DNA of 64,000 nucleotides from Thermobispora bispora DSM 43833 (GCF_000092645.1 NC_014165.1:1302001-1366000); one strand, 5' to 3'; counted from the stretch's first letter, positions 1 through 8,603 are shown. The notes: a model not told the origin generated them from the sequence alone. Numbers and translations: made by a program.

Positions 1-40
1 TATAGCAGCGGCCATCGCCGGACCGAGGGGAGCGGTACTC
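1..40 (-). CDS. possible N-terminus of a divergent gene (partial)
   Basis: On the minus strand an ATG at 40-38 opens a reading frame that is still open at the window edge and would begin MSTAPLGPAMAAAI. Only 13 codons are visible and no strong ribosome binding site precedes it, so this could be chance. It would be divergent from the amidohydrolase, with the A/T-rich stretch at 110-185 as the shared control region. Confidence 0.2.
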
Positions 41-109
41 ATTTCGCACCGCACGGGCGTTCTGTGAGTGGTTTCGGCGGAATGGTCGCCTTACGCGGCA
101 CGCGATCGC

Positions 110-185
110 TGTGCGGATCGCGTTCTTTTTGATAATGCTGTACAGCAGGCATGCTTGTGAAATAACGTGACCTAAAACTGAATCG
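110..185. promoter_or_regulatory. A/T-rich probable promoter region upstream of the amidohydrolase
   Basis: Bases 1-351 hold no convincing complete gene. Within them 110-185 is unusually A/T-rich for this chromosome. It contains a GATAAT hexamer (131-136) followed by the perfect palindrome GCTGTACAGC (137-146). This looks like a promoter with an operator, but the transcription start cannot be placed and the direction is unclear. The rest of 186-351 is GC-rich and featureless. Confidence 0.35.
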
Positions 186-351
186 CCCCAGGTTCGCGGT
201 CTCCCGCGCGCCCGCCCCCGGCGCCAGGGTCATCCCAGAGAACCGGTGCGATGAGGCAGGAGACCCCCATGACGGCCGGACAGCGAACGGGCCCCGCGAC
301 CCCCGCGGACCGGGTCCATTCGGTGTCCGGGGATGCCAGGTAGGTGGTCGG

Positions 352-1557
352 ATGACCGTTCGCCTCCTCACCAACATCGGTCGCCTGTGGACCGGCCACG
401 AAATCTTCGGCAACGCCGCGATCCTGGTCCACAACGACCGCATCGCCTGGGTCGGACGAGCCGCCGACCTTCCGCAGAGCGTTCCCGGCGTCGTCGACGA
501 CATCGTCGACGTCGATCACGTCGAGAACCTGGGCGGGGCGCTGGTGACGCCCGGCCTCATCGACGCGCACACCCACCCCGTCTATGCGGGCAACCGGTAC
601 GCCGAGCTGGCGATGCGCTCCGGCGGCTCCAGCGCGGCGGCGATCGCGGCGGCGGGCGGCGGCATCAACTCCACCATCACCGTCACCCGTGGTACCGACC
701 CGTGGACCCTGTGCAACGGGGTGCGCGAGCGGCTCCGGGATTGGCTCCTGAGCGGCACCACCACCGTCGAGGCGAAGACCGGCTTCCACCTGACCCGCGA
801 CGGCGAGCTCGCCTCGGTGCGGCTCCTCCGGGACCTGGAGAAGGATCCGATGATGCCGCGGGTCCACGTCACCTTTCTCGCCGCCCACGTGGTGCCGCCC
901 GAGTACTTCGGCAGGCAGCACGACTATGTCGAGGCCGTCGCCGGCTGGTGCACCGACGCCGCCGCGGCCGGGGCGGACAGCGTCGACGTTTACTGCCACG
1001 ACGGTCACTTCACCCCAGAGGACGCGCGCTGGATCCTCGCGGCCGGCCGCAACGTGGGCCTGACGCCCCGCCTCCACGTCGGCGGGACGGCCGTGCCCCG
1101 GGCGCTCCAGGTCGCGGCCGAGATGCAGTGCGCCGCCGACCTCATCCACAAGGTCACCGACGAGGACATCGAGATGATGTCGCGGTACGGCATCCCCGCC
1201 GTGGTCTGCCCGGCCACAGCGCTGCAGTCGGGGCACCTCCCGCCGGTGCGCCGGATGATCGCCAAGGGGATCCCGGTGGCCCTGGGCAGCGACCACAATC
1301 CCGGCCACTGCGGCATCACCTCCATGTCCCTGGTGATCAGTCTCGCGGTGGCGGCGTTCGGGATGAGCGTCGGCGACGCGCTCCGCGCGGCCACCCTGCA
1401 CGCGGCTCAGGTGCTCAAGCTGGAGGACCGCGGCATCCTCGCCCCGAACCGGCTCGCCGACATCGTGCAGTGGGACGCCGACCACGAGGGCGCCTTCGCC
1501 TGGTCCTTCGGGCTCAAGCCCCGCCGTGTCTGGCGCGGCGGCGTGCCGGTGCAGTGA
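352..1557 (+). CDS. imidazolonepropionase-like amidohydrolase
   Basis: A 401-residue metal-dependent hydrolase of the amidohydrolase superfamily. The closest pattern I recognise is imidazolonepropionase (HutI, histidine degradation). Seen: the metal-binding DAHTH at 71-75, a glycine-rich GGGINST segment near 102-108, AAHVVPPEY at 178-185, a further histidine in LHVGG at 241-245, and GSDHNPG at 312-318 with the metal-binding aspartate D314. Several HutI hallmarks differ: LHVGG replaces LHADE, so the catalytic glutamate is absent; KTGFHLT replaces KSGYGLD; and YCHDGHF replaces the FCE motif. The fold assignment is firm but the substrate is not; it may act on another cyclic amide. The start ATG is preceded by an AGGTAGGTGG purine-rich stretch. 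No hut genes are visible next to it. Confidence 0.8.
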   Translation: MTVRLLTNIGRLWTGHEIFGNAAILVHNDRIAWVGRAADLPQSVPGVVDDIVDVDHVENLGGALVTPGLIDAHTHPVYAGNRYAELAMRSGGSSAAAIAAAGGGINSTITVTRGTDPWTLCNGVRERLRDWLLSGTTTVEAKTGFHLTRDGELASVRLLRDLEKDPMMPRVHVTFLAAHVVPPEYFGRQHDYVEAVAGWCTDAAAAGADSVDVYCHDGHFTPEDARWILAAGRNVGLTPRLHVGGTAVPRALQVAAEMQCAADLIHKVTDEDIEMMSRYGIPAVVCPATALQSGHLPPVRRMIAKGIPVALGSDHNPGHCGITSMSLVISLAVAAFGMSVGDALRAATLHAAQVLKLEDRGILAPNRLADIVQWDADHEGAFAWSFGLKPRRVWRGGVPVQ

Positions 1558-1753
1558 CCGGCCGATCGGCCGCGGGCGTCCGGTACGGCACGCCCGATGA
1601 CCGTACGACTCTCGCCTTCGCCGGGGACTCTGCCGAGCGCATGAGCCGGCCGCTCGTGCCGTCCGGGCTCGGCCGGCCCGTGCTCCAGCACCGCGGCCTT
1701 CCTCGCTTCCTCGGCGCTTCATCAGCGCGGCGCATGGTCATCACGTGGCGCAC

Positions 1754-1812
1754 GGTTCCATGACCGTCACCTGCCATGGCTGATGACCGTCACCTGCCAC
1801 GGTTCATGACCT
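1754..1812. repeat. 23-bp tandem repeat, about 2.5 copies
   Basis: Two adjacent 23-bp units (1754-1776 and 1777-1799) share the 17-mer ATGACCGTCACCTGCCA exactly. A partial third unit at 1800-1812 keeps CGGTTCATGACC. The period is not linked to any reading frame. Function unknown; replication slippage is the simplest origin. Confidence 0.8.
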
Positions 1813-2010
1813 GACCCGCCGTGCGCCATGGCCGCGGCCGGCCGTACCTCTTGGCGATCGGGTGAGCCGCGCGCCGCGACTGGGGCGCGCTCGCCGGGTG
1901 AGGCTGTGGCGCCCGCCGCCCGGCCGGGCGAGCGGCGCACGGGGGCCGGCGATCCGGCGCGGTCGTCCACAGAACCGCTCTCGGCGGCGGGGCCGTCCAC
2001 TCCGGCCGCC

Positions 2011-2016
2011 TACCGT
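2011..2016 (+). promoter_or_regulatory. putative -10 hexamer of comEA
   Basis: TACCGT lies seven bases before the ATG at 2024, the spacing expected for a leaderless transcript. No Shine-Dalgarno sequence is seen, which supports this reading. Confidence 0.45.
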
Positions 2017-2023
2017 CGCCCCC

Positions 2024-3085
2024 ATGCGAAGGAAGCTCCTGCCGGGCACCGGTCTTCTCCCCGATGATGCCGCGACCGCCCGCCTCCACGGGCTGATGCG
2101 CCCGGCGGACGCGGCTGCTCACGCGGCGGCTCACACCGTGCTCCCGCCCGACCCCACGGCCGCCATCGCGTCCGTTTCCGGCTCCACGGCTCCCGCCGCG
2201 TCCGTTCCCGGCCCCGGGGCGCCGGCTGCGTCCGTTCCCGGCCCCGGGGCGCCCGCCGCGTCCGTCCCCGGTCCCACGGCTCCGCCCTCCGCCCGGCTCC
2301 GCTCGGCGCCCACCGTGCCGGGGCCGCCGCCGTCGTTCGGCGCGCTCCCCGGGCCGGGCACCCGGAGCGCGGAGCCGGAGCGGCACGATGAGCCCGTCCC
2401 GGCGCCGGGGTGGCCGGGCGCGCGGCCCACGGGAGTGCGCGCGGCGCTCGGCCGTTCCCTGCCGCGGCTCGACCCCGGGAGCCCGGGCCTGCGCGCGTTG
2501 ATCGCGGCCGGGGTGCTGGCCGCGCTGATCACCGCGGTCTTCGTCTGGCGATCGAGGCCGGTGGCCGAGCCGATCCCCCCGCCGGTCCCTGTCGCCTCCG
2601 GCGGGCCGGCGGCCACGGAGGCGGCCGGCTCGCCCACGCCGACCGCCCTGGTGGTGGTCCACGTGACCGGCAAGGTCCGCCGTCCCGGCGTGCTCACCCT
2701 CGCCGCCGGCTCCCGCGTGGCCGACGCGATCGACGCGGCCGGCGGGGTGCGGAAGGGCGCGGATCCCGGCCCGATCAACCTCGCCCGCCGGCTCGTGGAC
2801 GGGGAGCAGATCGTGGTCGGCGGTGCGCCACCGGGCGCGCCCACGCCACCGGGTGCGCTCGCGCCACCGGTGCCGGGCGGATCACCGCCGGGCCCGATGG
2901 TGAACCTCAACACCGCGACCGCCGAGCAGCTCACCGCGCTGCCGGGGGTCGGTGAGGTGCTGGCGCAGCGCATCATCGAGTACCGCACCGCGCACGGCGG
3001 CTTCCAGAGCGTCGACCAGCTCAAGGACGTGCCCGGAATCGGCGGCCAGCGGTTCGCCCGGCTGCGGGACAAGGTGTCGGTGTGA
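2024..3085 (+). CDS. comEA: ComEA-family helix-hairpin-helix DNA-binding protein
   Basis: Membrane-anchored DNA receptor of the natural-transformation type, 353 residues from the ATG at 2024. Order of parts: a proline/alanine-rich N-terminus with a 10-residue repeat (57-86), one transmembrane helix near 157-175 (ALIAAGVLAALITAVFVW), an SLBB domain about 209-266, a proline-rich linker, and a C-terminal helix-hairpin-helix pair at 293-353 (VNLNTATAEQLTALPGVG and LKDVPGIGGQRFARL). A longer frame begins at 1862 with GTG, but its first 54 codons look non-coding. The ATG at 2024 also sits seven bases after a TANNNT hexamer. The gene overlaps comEC by four bases, so the two are translationally coupled. 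Actinobacteria often keep comEA/comEC without shown competence, so the role in DNA uptake here is inferred. Confidence 0.92.
   Translation: MRRKLLPGTGLLPDDAATARLHGLMRPADAAAHAAAHTVLPPDPTAAIASVSGSTAPAASVPGPGAPAASVPGPGAPAASVPGPTAPPSARLRSAPTVPGPPPSFGALPGPGTRSAEPERHDEPVPAPGWPGARPTGVRAALGRSLPRLDPGSPGLRALIAAGVLAALITAVFVWRSRPVAEPIPPPVPVASGGPAATEAAGSPTPTALVVVHVTGKVRRPGVLTLAAGSRVADAIDAAGGVRKGADPGPINLARRLVDGEQIVVGGAPPGAPTPPGALAPPVPGGSPPGPMVNLNTATAEQLTALPGVGEVLAQRIIEYRTAHGGFQSVDQLKDVPGIGGQRFARLRDKVSV
2192..2281 (+). repeat. 30-bp in-frame tandem repeat inside comEA
   Basis: Three copies of a 30-bp unit encode APAASVPGPG repeats (residues 57-86), with a degenerate copy upstream. They lie in the cytoplasmic proline-rich region ahead of the membrane helix, where length variation would be tolerated. 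Confidence 0.75.
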
Positions 3086-5793
3086 GGGCCGGCGAACCCG
3101 GCGGGGACGCGCCCCTCCGGCCTGACCGGGCCTCGGCGCGGGCCGACGTGCTTCCACCGGCACCCCGGGCGGCACTCCCGGACATGCCCCCGGCAGCATC
3201 ACCGTCCCCGCCCATGACCGCGTCCCAGACCGCCCCTCTGGCCGTGTCCCAGCGCGTCCCTCTGGCCGCGTCCCCGGCAGCCCTCCCGGCGGCCTCCTCG
3301 GTCCTCGTCCCGGCCGCGTCCCTGGCCGTGCCCTTGGCCGGCCCGGCGGTCTCATCCTGGCTGACCGCGCTCGTGCTGCTCGGCAGCCCACCGGCGGCGG
3401 GAGCGGCCGTGGCGGTGGCGGCCGCCGCTGCCGCCGCGATGATCGCGGCGTGGCTCGTGCCGCGCCGGCGTCGCCGGGCGCCCGCCCGGGCGGCGCGGCC
3501 CCGCCCGTCCCAGCACGGCCCCACGGGGACCGGCCGCGCCGTCGCGACCCGCCCCGCCTCGGCGGTCCCACCGTGCCCACGTGACGTTCCCGGGGATCCG
3601 GCGCCGGTCGCACGGGCCGCGCTCGCGGTCCTCGCCGCCATCGCGGCCACCGCGGCGGTGACGGCGGCGCGGGTCGGCGCGGTGCGCAGCGGCCCCGTGG
3701 CCGAGCTGGCCGCGGCCGAGGCCACGGTCACCGCCGAGGTGGTGCTCACCGATGACCCGCGGATCCGGCCGGCCCGCACGGGGGCGTTCCTGCGGGAGCG
3801 GGCGGCCGTCCACGGCCGCATGGTCTCGGTGTCCTCCCCCGCCGAGCGGGTCCGCACCGGCGTGCCGGTCCTGCTGCTCGGCTCCGGCCCGGGATGGGCC
3901 GGTCTGCTGCCCAGCCAGCGGATCAAGGTGCACGGGCGGCTGGTGCCCGCTGAGCCGGGCGAGCTGCTCGCCGCCGTCATGCTGGTCCGCGGGCCGCCCG
4001 AGCCGGTCACGGGCCCCTCGCCCGTCCAGCGGGTCGCGGCAGCCCTGCGCGCCGGCCTGCGCGAGGCATGCGATGTCCTCCCGCCCGAGCAGCGCGGGCT
4101 GCTGCCCGCGCTCGTGGTCGGCGACGTGTCCCGGATGGACGAGCAGGTGGCCCAGGACATGAGAACCGCCGGGCTGAGCCACCTCACCGCGGTCTCCGGG
4201 GCCAACCTCAGCATCGTCGCCGGTGCCACGCTCCTGATCGCGAGAGCCGCCGGCCTCCCACTGCCCGCCAGGGCGCTCGCCGCGGCGGCCGCGATGATCG
4301 CGTTCGCCGTGGTGGCGCGGCCATCGCCGAGCGTGCTCCGCGCCCTGGCCATGGGCTTGGTCGCCGCCCTAGCGCTCGGCACCGGCCGGGTGCGCGACGG
4401 GGTCACCGCCCTCTGCGCCGCCGTGTTCGGGCTGATCCTCTTCGACCCGGGGCTGGCCAGGGAGTACGGCTTCGCGCTCTCGGTCTGCGCGACCGCGGGC
4501 ATCCTGCTCCTCGCACCCCGGTGGCGTGACCGGCTCGCCCGGCGGCTGCCGCCGTTCGCCGCGGAGGCGATCGCCGTGCCGGCCGCGGCCCAGGCGGGCG
4601 TCACGCCCGTGCTGGTGCTCATGGCCGGCGGGCTCGAACCGGTCGCGATCCCCGCCAACCTGCTGGCGGACCCCGCGGTGGCGCCCGCGACCGTGCTGGG
4701 GTTCACCGCCGCCGCCGTGGCCCCGGTGAGCATGCCGCTGGCTCAACTCGTGGTCCGCCCGGCCGGGCTCGCGGTCGGCTGGATCATCGCCGTGGCGGAA
4801 CGGGCCGCGGCCGTCCCGTTCGCCACCATCGCGTGGCCCGGCGGGCCGCCCGGGCTGGCGCTCCTGGCCGTGGCCGCACTCCTGGCCTGGGCCGTGCTGC
4901 GCAGGCGCGTGCTCCGGCGGATCGCGATCGCGCTCGCCGCCGGAGCCCTGCTCGCGGTGCTCGCCGTCCGCCCGGTGGCCGCACCGTGGCCGCCGCCCGG
5001 CTGGCTCCTGGTCGCCTGCGACGTCGGCCAGGGCGACGCCGTCGTGCTGTCGGCCGGTCCCGGGGCCGGGGTGGTGGTCGACACGGGGCCGGATCCCGCC
5101 CGGGCCGGCCGCTGCCTGCGCGACCTCGGGATCCGCCGGGTGCCGCTGGTGGTGCTCACCCACCCTCACCTCGACCACGTGGGCGGGCTGGCCGGGGTGC
5201 TGCGCGGCCGGTCCGTCGGGGCGGTGGTGGTCGGCCCCGGCCGTCCCGCGCGGAGCGAGGCCGGCCGCGTCTCCCGGGAGCTGCGGGCCCACCGCATCCC
5301 CGAGTGGGTCGTGCCGCCCGGCACCCGATGGCGGTTCGGCGCCACGGAGATCACCGTGCTGGCGCCGGCGGCCGGGCCGGTGCGGGCGGGTCCGGGGGAG
5401 GAGGCCGCGGTCAACAACGCGAGCGTCGTCCTGCTCGCGCGCTGGCTGGGCACGGCCGGCGAGCCGCTGGGGTCGGCCCTGCTCACCGGGGACATCGAGA
5501 CCGAGGCGCAGGCCGAGCTGCTGCGCCGGGGAGTGCCCGCGGTCGACGTGCTCAAGGTCGCCCACCACGGGTCGTACCGGCAGGATCCCGCCTTCCTCGC
5601 CGCCACCCGGGCACGGGTCGCGCTGATCAGCGTGGGAGCGGAGAACGGCTACGGCCACCCGGCGCCCGGGACGCTGCTCCGGCTCCGGCTGCTCGGCATG
5701 CGCGTCTACCGGACCGACGTCGGCGGGGACATCGCGGTCACGGCCTCCGGAGGCCGGCTGGCCGTGGTGGCCCGGGGACGGGCTCCGCGATGA
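3082..5793 (+). CDS. comEC: ComEC/Rec2-family DNA channel with metallo-beta-lactamase domain
   Basis: A 903-residue polytopic membrane protein for transport of single-stranded DNA. Start GTG at 3082 overlaps the comEA stop (GTGA). The N-terminus (1-160) is low-complexity A/P/V-rich with two hydrophobic segments and a basic RRRRR-like stretch. The competence domain follows, with the family motif LTAVSGANLSIV near 370-381 and many membrane helices. The C-terminal third is a metallo-beta-lactamase fold: CDVGQGDAV near 647, THPHLDHVGG near 693, LTGDIE and AHHGS near 827. All metal ligands expected of ComEC appear present, so the nuclease-like domain may be active. Length is somewhat above the usual 700-800 residues because of the N-terminal extension. 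Confidence 0.92.
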   Translation: MRAGEPGGDAPLRPDRASARADVLPPAPRAALPDMPPAASPSPPMTASQTAPLAVSQRVPLAASPAALPAASSVLVPAASLAVPLAGPAVSSWLTALVLLGSPPAAGAAVAVAAAAAAAMIAAWLVPRRRRRAPARAARPRPSQHGPTGTGRAVATRPASAVPPCPRDVPGDPAPVARAALAVLAAIAATAAVTAARVGAVRSGPVAELAAAEATVTAEVVLTDDPRIRPARTGAFLRERAAVHGRMVSVSSPAERVRTGVPVLLLGSGPGWAGLLPSQRIKVHGRLVPAEPGELLAAVMLVRGPPEPVTGPSPVQRVAAALRAGLREACDVLPPEQRGLLPALVVGDVSRMDEQVAQDMRTAGLSHLTAVSGANLSIVAGATLLIARAAGLPLPARALAAAAAMIAFAVVARPSPSVLRALAMGLVAALALGTGRVRDGVTALCAAVFGLILFDPGLAREYGFALSVCATAGILLLAPRWRDRLARRLPPFAAEAIAVPAAAQAGVTPVLVLMAGGLEPVAIPANLLADPAVAPATVLGFTAAAVAPVSMPLAQLVVRPAGLAVGWIIAVAERAAAVPFATIAWPGGPPGLALLAVAALLAWAVLRRRVLRRIAIALAAGALLAVLAVRPVAAPWPPPGWLLVACDVGQGDAVVLSAGPGAGVVVDTGPDPARAGRCLRDLGIRRVPLVVLTHPHLDHVGGLAGVLRGRSVGAVVVGPGRPARSEAGRVSRELRAHRIPEWVVPPGTRWRFGATEITVLAPAAGPVRAGPGEEAAVNNASVVLLARWLGTAGEPLGSALLTGDIETEAQAELLRRGVPAVDVLKVAHHGSYRQDPAFLAATRARVALISVGAENGYGHPAPGTLLRLRLLGMRVYRTDVGGDIAVTASGGRLAVVARGRAPR

Positions 5794-5848
5794 GCGCCCT
5801 CCCGGCGCCGCGGGCGCAAGCGGCCAGGACGGCAACGGGCGTGCTGTC

Positions 5849-5870
5849 TCATCGGCGGGTCATCGGCGGG
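5849..5870. repeat. 11-bp tandem duplication
   Basis: TCATCGGCGGG occurs twice head-to-tail between comEC and holA. Short and probably neutral. Confidence 0.6.
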
Positions 5871-5947
5871 TGCGGAACCGATGGCCACGGCGCGGGCCCC
5901 GGCGATCGATGTGCCCGGGGAGCGCACGGCGTGGCATGCTGCCAGAC

Positions 5948-6913
5948 ATGGCGAACCCGGCACCCGTGACCCTGATCATCGGCGACGAGGAGTTCCTGGC
6001 CGACCGCGCCATCCGCGCCACCGTGGCGCAGGCGCGCGGCACCGACCCAGGGATCGAGGTGCATGAGCTCGCCGGTGGGGAGGCCGAACCCGGGGATCTC
6101 GCCCGGGTCGCCTCGCCGTCGCTCTTCGGCGACCGGTCCGTGGTGCTGATCAGGTCGGCCCAGGAGCTGAAGAAGGAGGTGATCAACGAGGTCCTCGCCT
6201 ACGCGGCCGACCCGGCCGAGGACGTCCACCTCATCGTCGCCCACGACGGGGGCGCGAAGGGCAAGGCGCTGGTCGACGGGCTCAAGAAGGCGGGCGCCCA
6301 TGTGATCACCGTGGCCAAGCCGACGAAGCCGGGGGAGCGGCTCGACTTCATCCGGGGCGAGTTCGAGCGCGCCGGCCGTACGATCACCCCGGCCGCGGCG
6401 CAGGCCCTGCTCGACGCGGTCGGCAGCGATCTGCGCGAGCTCGCCGCAGCCTGTTCCCAGCTCGTCTTCGACACCCCGGGCGAGAAGATCGACGAGGCCG
6501 CCGTCGCCCGCTACTACCGGGGCCGCGCCGAGGTCACCGGATTCTCCATCGCCGACCTCGCCATCGAGGGGAAGCTCGGGGAGGCGCTCGAACAGCTCAG
6601 GTGGGCCCTCGCCACCGGTGTCGCGCCCGTGCTGATCGTCAGCGCGCTCGCCAACGGGCTCCGGGCGCTCGCCAAGGTGGGAGGCGCACCGCGCAACCTG
6701 CGCGGCGGCCAGCTCGCCTCGCACGTAGGGCTGCCCCCGTGGAAGATCGAGCGGGTGCGGCGCCAGCTCGCGGGCTGGGGCCCGGAAGGGCTCTCAACCG
6801 CCATGCAGGCCGTGGCCGTCGCCGACGAGCAGGTCAAGGGCGCCGGCACCGACCCCGCGTACGCACTGGAGCGGGCCGTCCAGGTCATCGTCGCCAGCCG
6901 CACCGGCCGCTGA
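5948..6913 (+). CDS. holA: DNA polymerase III subunit delta
   Basis: Clamp-loader delta subunit, 321 residues. It opens the sliding clamp during loading. The N-terminus VTLIIGDEEFLADRA is the conserved start of the family. A degenerate AAA+ fold follows, and the C-terminal collar-type helical domain is about 215-320 (WALATGVAPVLIVSALANGL). The frame is open further upstream (from 5870), but the upstream codons do not look coding and ATG 5948 gives the usual protein length. CATGCT sits seven bases before it, so a leaderless start is possible. In many actinobacteria holA follows comEC, as here, and is followed by convergent rpsT. Confidence 0.93.
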   Translation: MANPAPVTLIIGDEEFLADRAIRATVAQARGTDPGIEVHELAGGEAEPGDLARVASPSLFGDRSVVLIRSAQELKKEVINEVLAYAADPAEDVHLIVAHDGGAKGKALVDGLKKAGAHVITVAKPTKPGERLDFIRGEFERAGRTITPAAAQALLDAVGSDLRELAAACSQLVFDTPGEKIDEAAVARYYRGRAEVTGFSIADLAIEGKLGEALEQLRWALATGVAPVLIVSALANGLRALAKVGGAPRNLRGGQLASHVGLPPWKIERVRRQLAGWGPEGLSTAMQAVAVADEQVKGAGTDPAYALERAVQVIVASRTGR

Positions 6914-7130
6914 CTCCGGCGCATGCCCCGCCGCGGCCACCGCCGCCGGTTCGGCCGGGACGGCATCCCGTGGCCGTCGTCCCATGAACGCGCAGAACTC
7001 CACCCGGTGCGCAAGGAGCGCCTGAAGCCGCCGCCGGGCCGTACCACGTCCGGTCGGTGCGGCTCCGGGTCAGACCGGGCCGTGCCCGGAGCCTCCGCAC
7101 AGCCCGGGCACGCCGAAACGCGTGCACACC

Positions 7131-7161
7131 AAAACGCCGCACCCCGCGGCCGGGATGCGGC
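7131..7161 (-). terminator. probable intrinsic terminator of rpsT
   Basis: On the minus strand the arms GCCGCATCCC and GGGGTGCGGC form a ten-base stem with one weak pair around a GGCCGC loop. A GTTTTGG stretch (7131-7134) follows directly. It lies about 15 bases after the rpsT stop. Confidence 0.6.
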
Positions 7162-7176
7162 GTGACGTTGGCCCGC

Positions 7177-7464
7177 TCAGGCGTCGGCCTTCTGGGCGGC
7201 CGCCTGGAGGGCGGCGGCGCGCTTGGCGATCGCCGACTTCCGGTTGGCCGCCTGGTTCTTGTGGATGACGCCCTTGCTGACGGCCTTGTCGAGCTGCCGG
7301 CAGGCCGCACGCAGGAGGACGATCGCCTCCTCGACGTTGCCCTGGTCGGCGGCCTCGCGGAACTTGCGAATCGCCGTCTTCAGGGACGACTTGACAGCCT
7401 TGTTCCGCAGCCGGCGCTTCTCGTTCTGCCGGTTGCGCTTGATCTGGGACTTGATGTTCGCCAC
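7177..7464 (-). CDS. rpsT: 30S ribosomal protein S20
   Basis: Ribosomal protein S20, 95 residues, binds 16S rRNA in the small subunit. The sequence [18 protein letters not shown] at the start and the alternating basic helices ([30 protein letters not shown]) are diagnostic. Start GTG at 7464; the frame is open 36 codons further upstream, but those codons are non-coding in character. It is transcribed convergently to holA and away from lepA. Confidence 0.97.
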   Translation of the reverse strand: MANIKSQIKRNRQNEKRRLRNKAVKSSLKTAIRKFREAADQGNVEEAIVLLRAACRQLDKAVSKGVIHKNQAANRKSAIAKRAAALQAAAQKADA

Positions 7465-7542
7465 GAAGGAAGCCTCAGCAGTGATTCCGGATCCGATGGG
7501 GCGCGCGCGGGCTGATGGAAGGCGCGCCACACGCAGTTGGAC

Positions 7543-7572
7543 ACAGTACCAACAGCCCGTGCCGACGCTCAA
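7543..7572 (-). promoter_or_regulatory. putative rpsT promoter
   Basis: On the minus strand TTGAGC (7572-7567) and TACTGT (7548-7543) are separated by 18 bases, about 80 bases upstream of the rpsT start. The match to the housekeeping sigma consensus is fair. Confidence 0.45.
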
Positions 7573-7639
7573 ATCGCACCGGTGGACCGCTGATCGGCGT
7601 CAATGATATCGCGCCGGCGCACCTGACGGGCGCCCGTCG

Positions 7640-8157
7640 CCCGCGGTCCGTGTCCCCGATCTCCAGAGGTCCGTACTCGATCTCCCAGGGTCAATGAGCC
7701 GGTTCCCGGAGAAGCCTCACAGGGTTGGTGAGCTGGTCCCCAGAGGGCCACGCCCGATCTCCCGGGGGCAACGGGCCGGTGCCGATCCGGACGCTGCCGG
7801 GTGGCGTTCCCGGCCGGGGCCGACCGCGGCGTGCCGCCGTGCCAGTGGCCACAGGGCTGACCCTCGGCTTCCCAGCCCTCGCCACGTGGTGGCGGGAACG
7901 GCGCCGCCGGCATGGCCCCGGAGGTCCATGCCCGGCTTCCAGGGCTCATCGCCGCTCCCTGGGAGTCCGGGCCTGGGATCCTCGGGTTCATGGGCCGGGC
8001 TCCCGGAGGTCAGAGGGCTCTTCTCGGGAGCGGGCCCGGTCCGCGGACGCGCCCGAGCCGGGGCGATCCGCCGCCCGCCGTCCTATGCGCACGGCTACGT
8101 CCGTGCCGGCCGGTGAGATCTCGCCCGAACGGCTGGTGGGATCTCGCCCGGACGCCG
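7640..8157. repeat. diverged short repeats upstream of the lepA region, first block
   Basis: A gene-free stretch of related fragments. CGATCTCCCRGGG followed by a GCCGGT box occurs at 7678 and 7755. TGAGCYGGTYCCCRGAG occurs at 7695 and 7729, 34 bp apart. GGCTTCC(C)AG-type boxes occur at 7867 and 7934. A 23-bp tandem pair GGTGRGATCTCGCCCG lies at 8112 and 8135. Hairpins at 7880-7894 and 7906-7936 are clear. Open frames across it have no motifs. I see a decayed repeat field and no function. Confidence 0.55.
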
Positions 8158-8603
8158 TTCCTTCCCGCGCGTATGAGATCCCGGTCTTGACACCGAGCGC
8201 CGCTTGCCGTAGGGCCTTCCCGTCCCGCGTGTATGCGATCTCCGAGCGCCGTCCCTGCCCGCTTGGACGGAATTCGATCACCGGGCGGGCGTCGGTGAAG
8301 CCTGTGCATCGCCCCTGCCCGTGTGGACGGAGACCCGGAGCTTCCCGCGGGTACGGGACTCATCGTCCACGATCAGCGGGGCCGCCGTGATCGCGCCCGC
8401 CCTTCGCGCGGGCACGGGACCCCAGCGCCGTCCCCGCGCGTAGATCCCGAGGTTTCGGAGGCGTGTTGGCCCGGAAGGCCCCTGCCGTCCCCGCGCGCGT
8501 AGATCCCGAGCGCTGTTCCTGTCCCGCGCGTGCGGATACGTTGGCCGCCGAGTCCTCTGGAACACTCGACCGGCGGTCCCTGCCCTGCGCGGGCGGATAC
8601 GTT
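8157..8603. repeat. five head-to-tail repeat-spacer-repeat cassettes, CRISPR-like geometry
   Basis: Five pairs of near-identical GC-rich direct repeats follow each other with only 4-7 bases between pairs. Repeat pairs: 8161-8184/8221-8244; 8251-8275/8311-8335; 8341-8359/8402-8420; 8427-8451/8484-8510; 8515-8542/8576-8603. Partners start 57-61 bp apart with 32-42 bp of unrelated sequence between them. In the last pair 24 of 28 bases match at an offset of exactly 61. All repeats share a CCCGCGCG-like core and partial dyad symmetry, as in type I-E CRISPR repeats (28 + 33 bp). The repeats differ strongly between pairs and no cas gene is in the window. This may be a decayed array or another repeat class. 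Confidence 0.6.

Larger units (their letters stand above)
1558..2023. other. intergenic region between amidohydrolase and comEA
   Basis: No supported gene. It starts with the palindrome CGGCCGATCGGCCG (1559-1572) directly after the amidohydrolase stop, which could act as a weak terminator. It then holds a short tandem repeat (1754-1812) and GC-rich sequence leading into the comEA promoter hexamer at 2011-2016. Open frames here are shadows without motifs. Confidence 0.5.

Noticed and set aside
1862-2023. GTG start of comEA at 1862
   Set aside because: The 54 extra codons are Arg/Pro-rich and non-coding in character, and the ATG at 2024 has a -10 element at leaderless spacing.
7725-8390. 221-residue frame in the gap before lepA
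   Set aside because: Low-complexity, spans repeats and hairpins, no start signal, no recognisable domain.
8157-8603. A bona fide active CRISPR array
   Set aside because: Repeats are too different between pairs, spacing is not constant, and no cas genes are in the window. Kept only as a CRISPR-like repeat feature.
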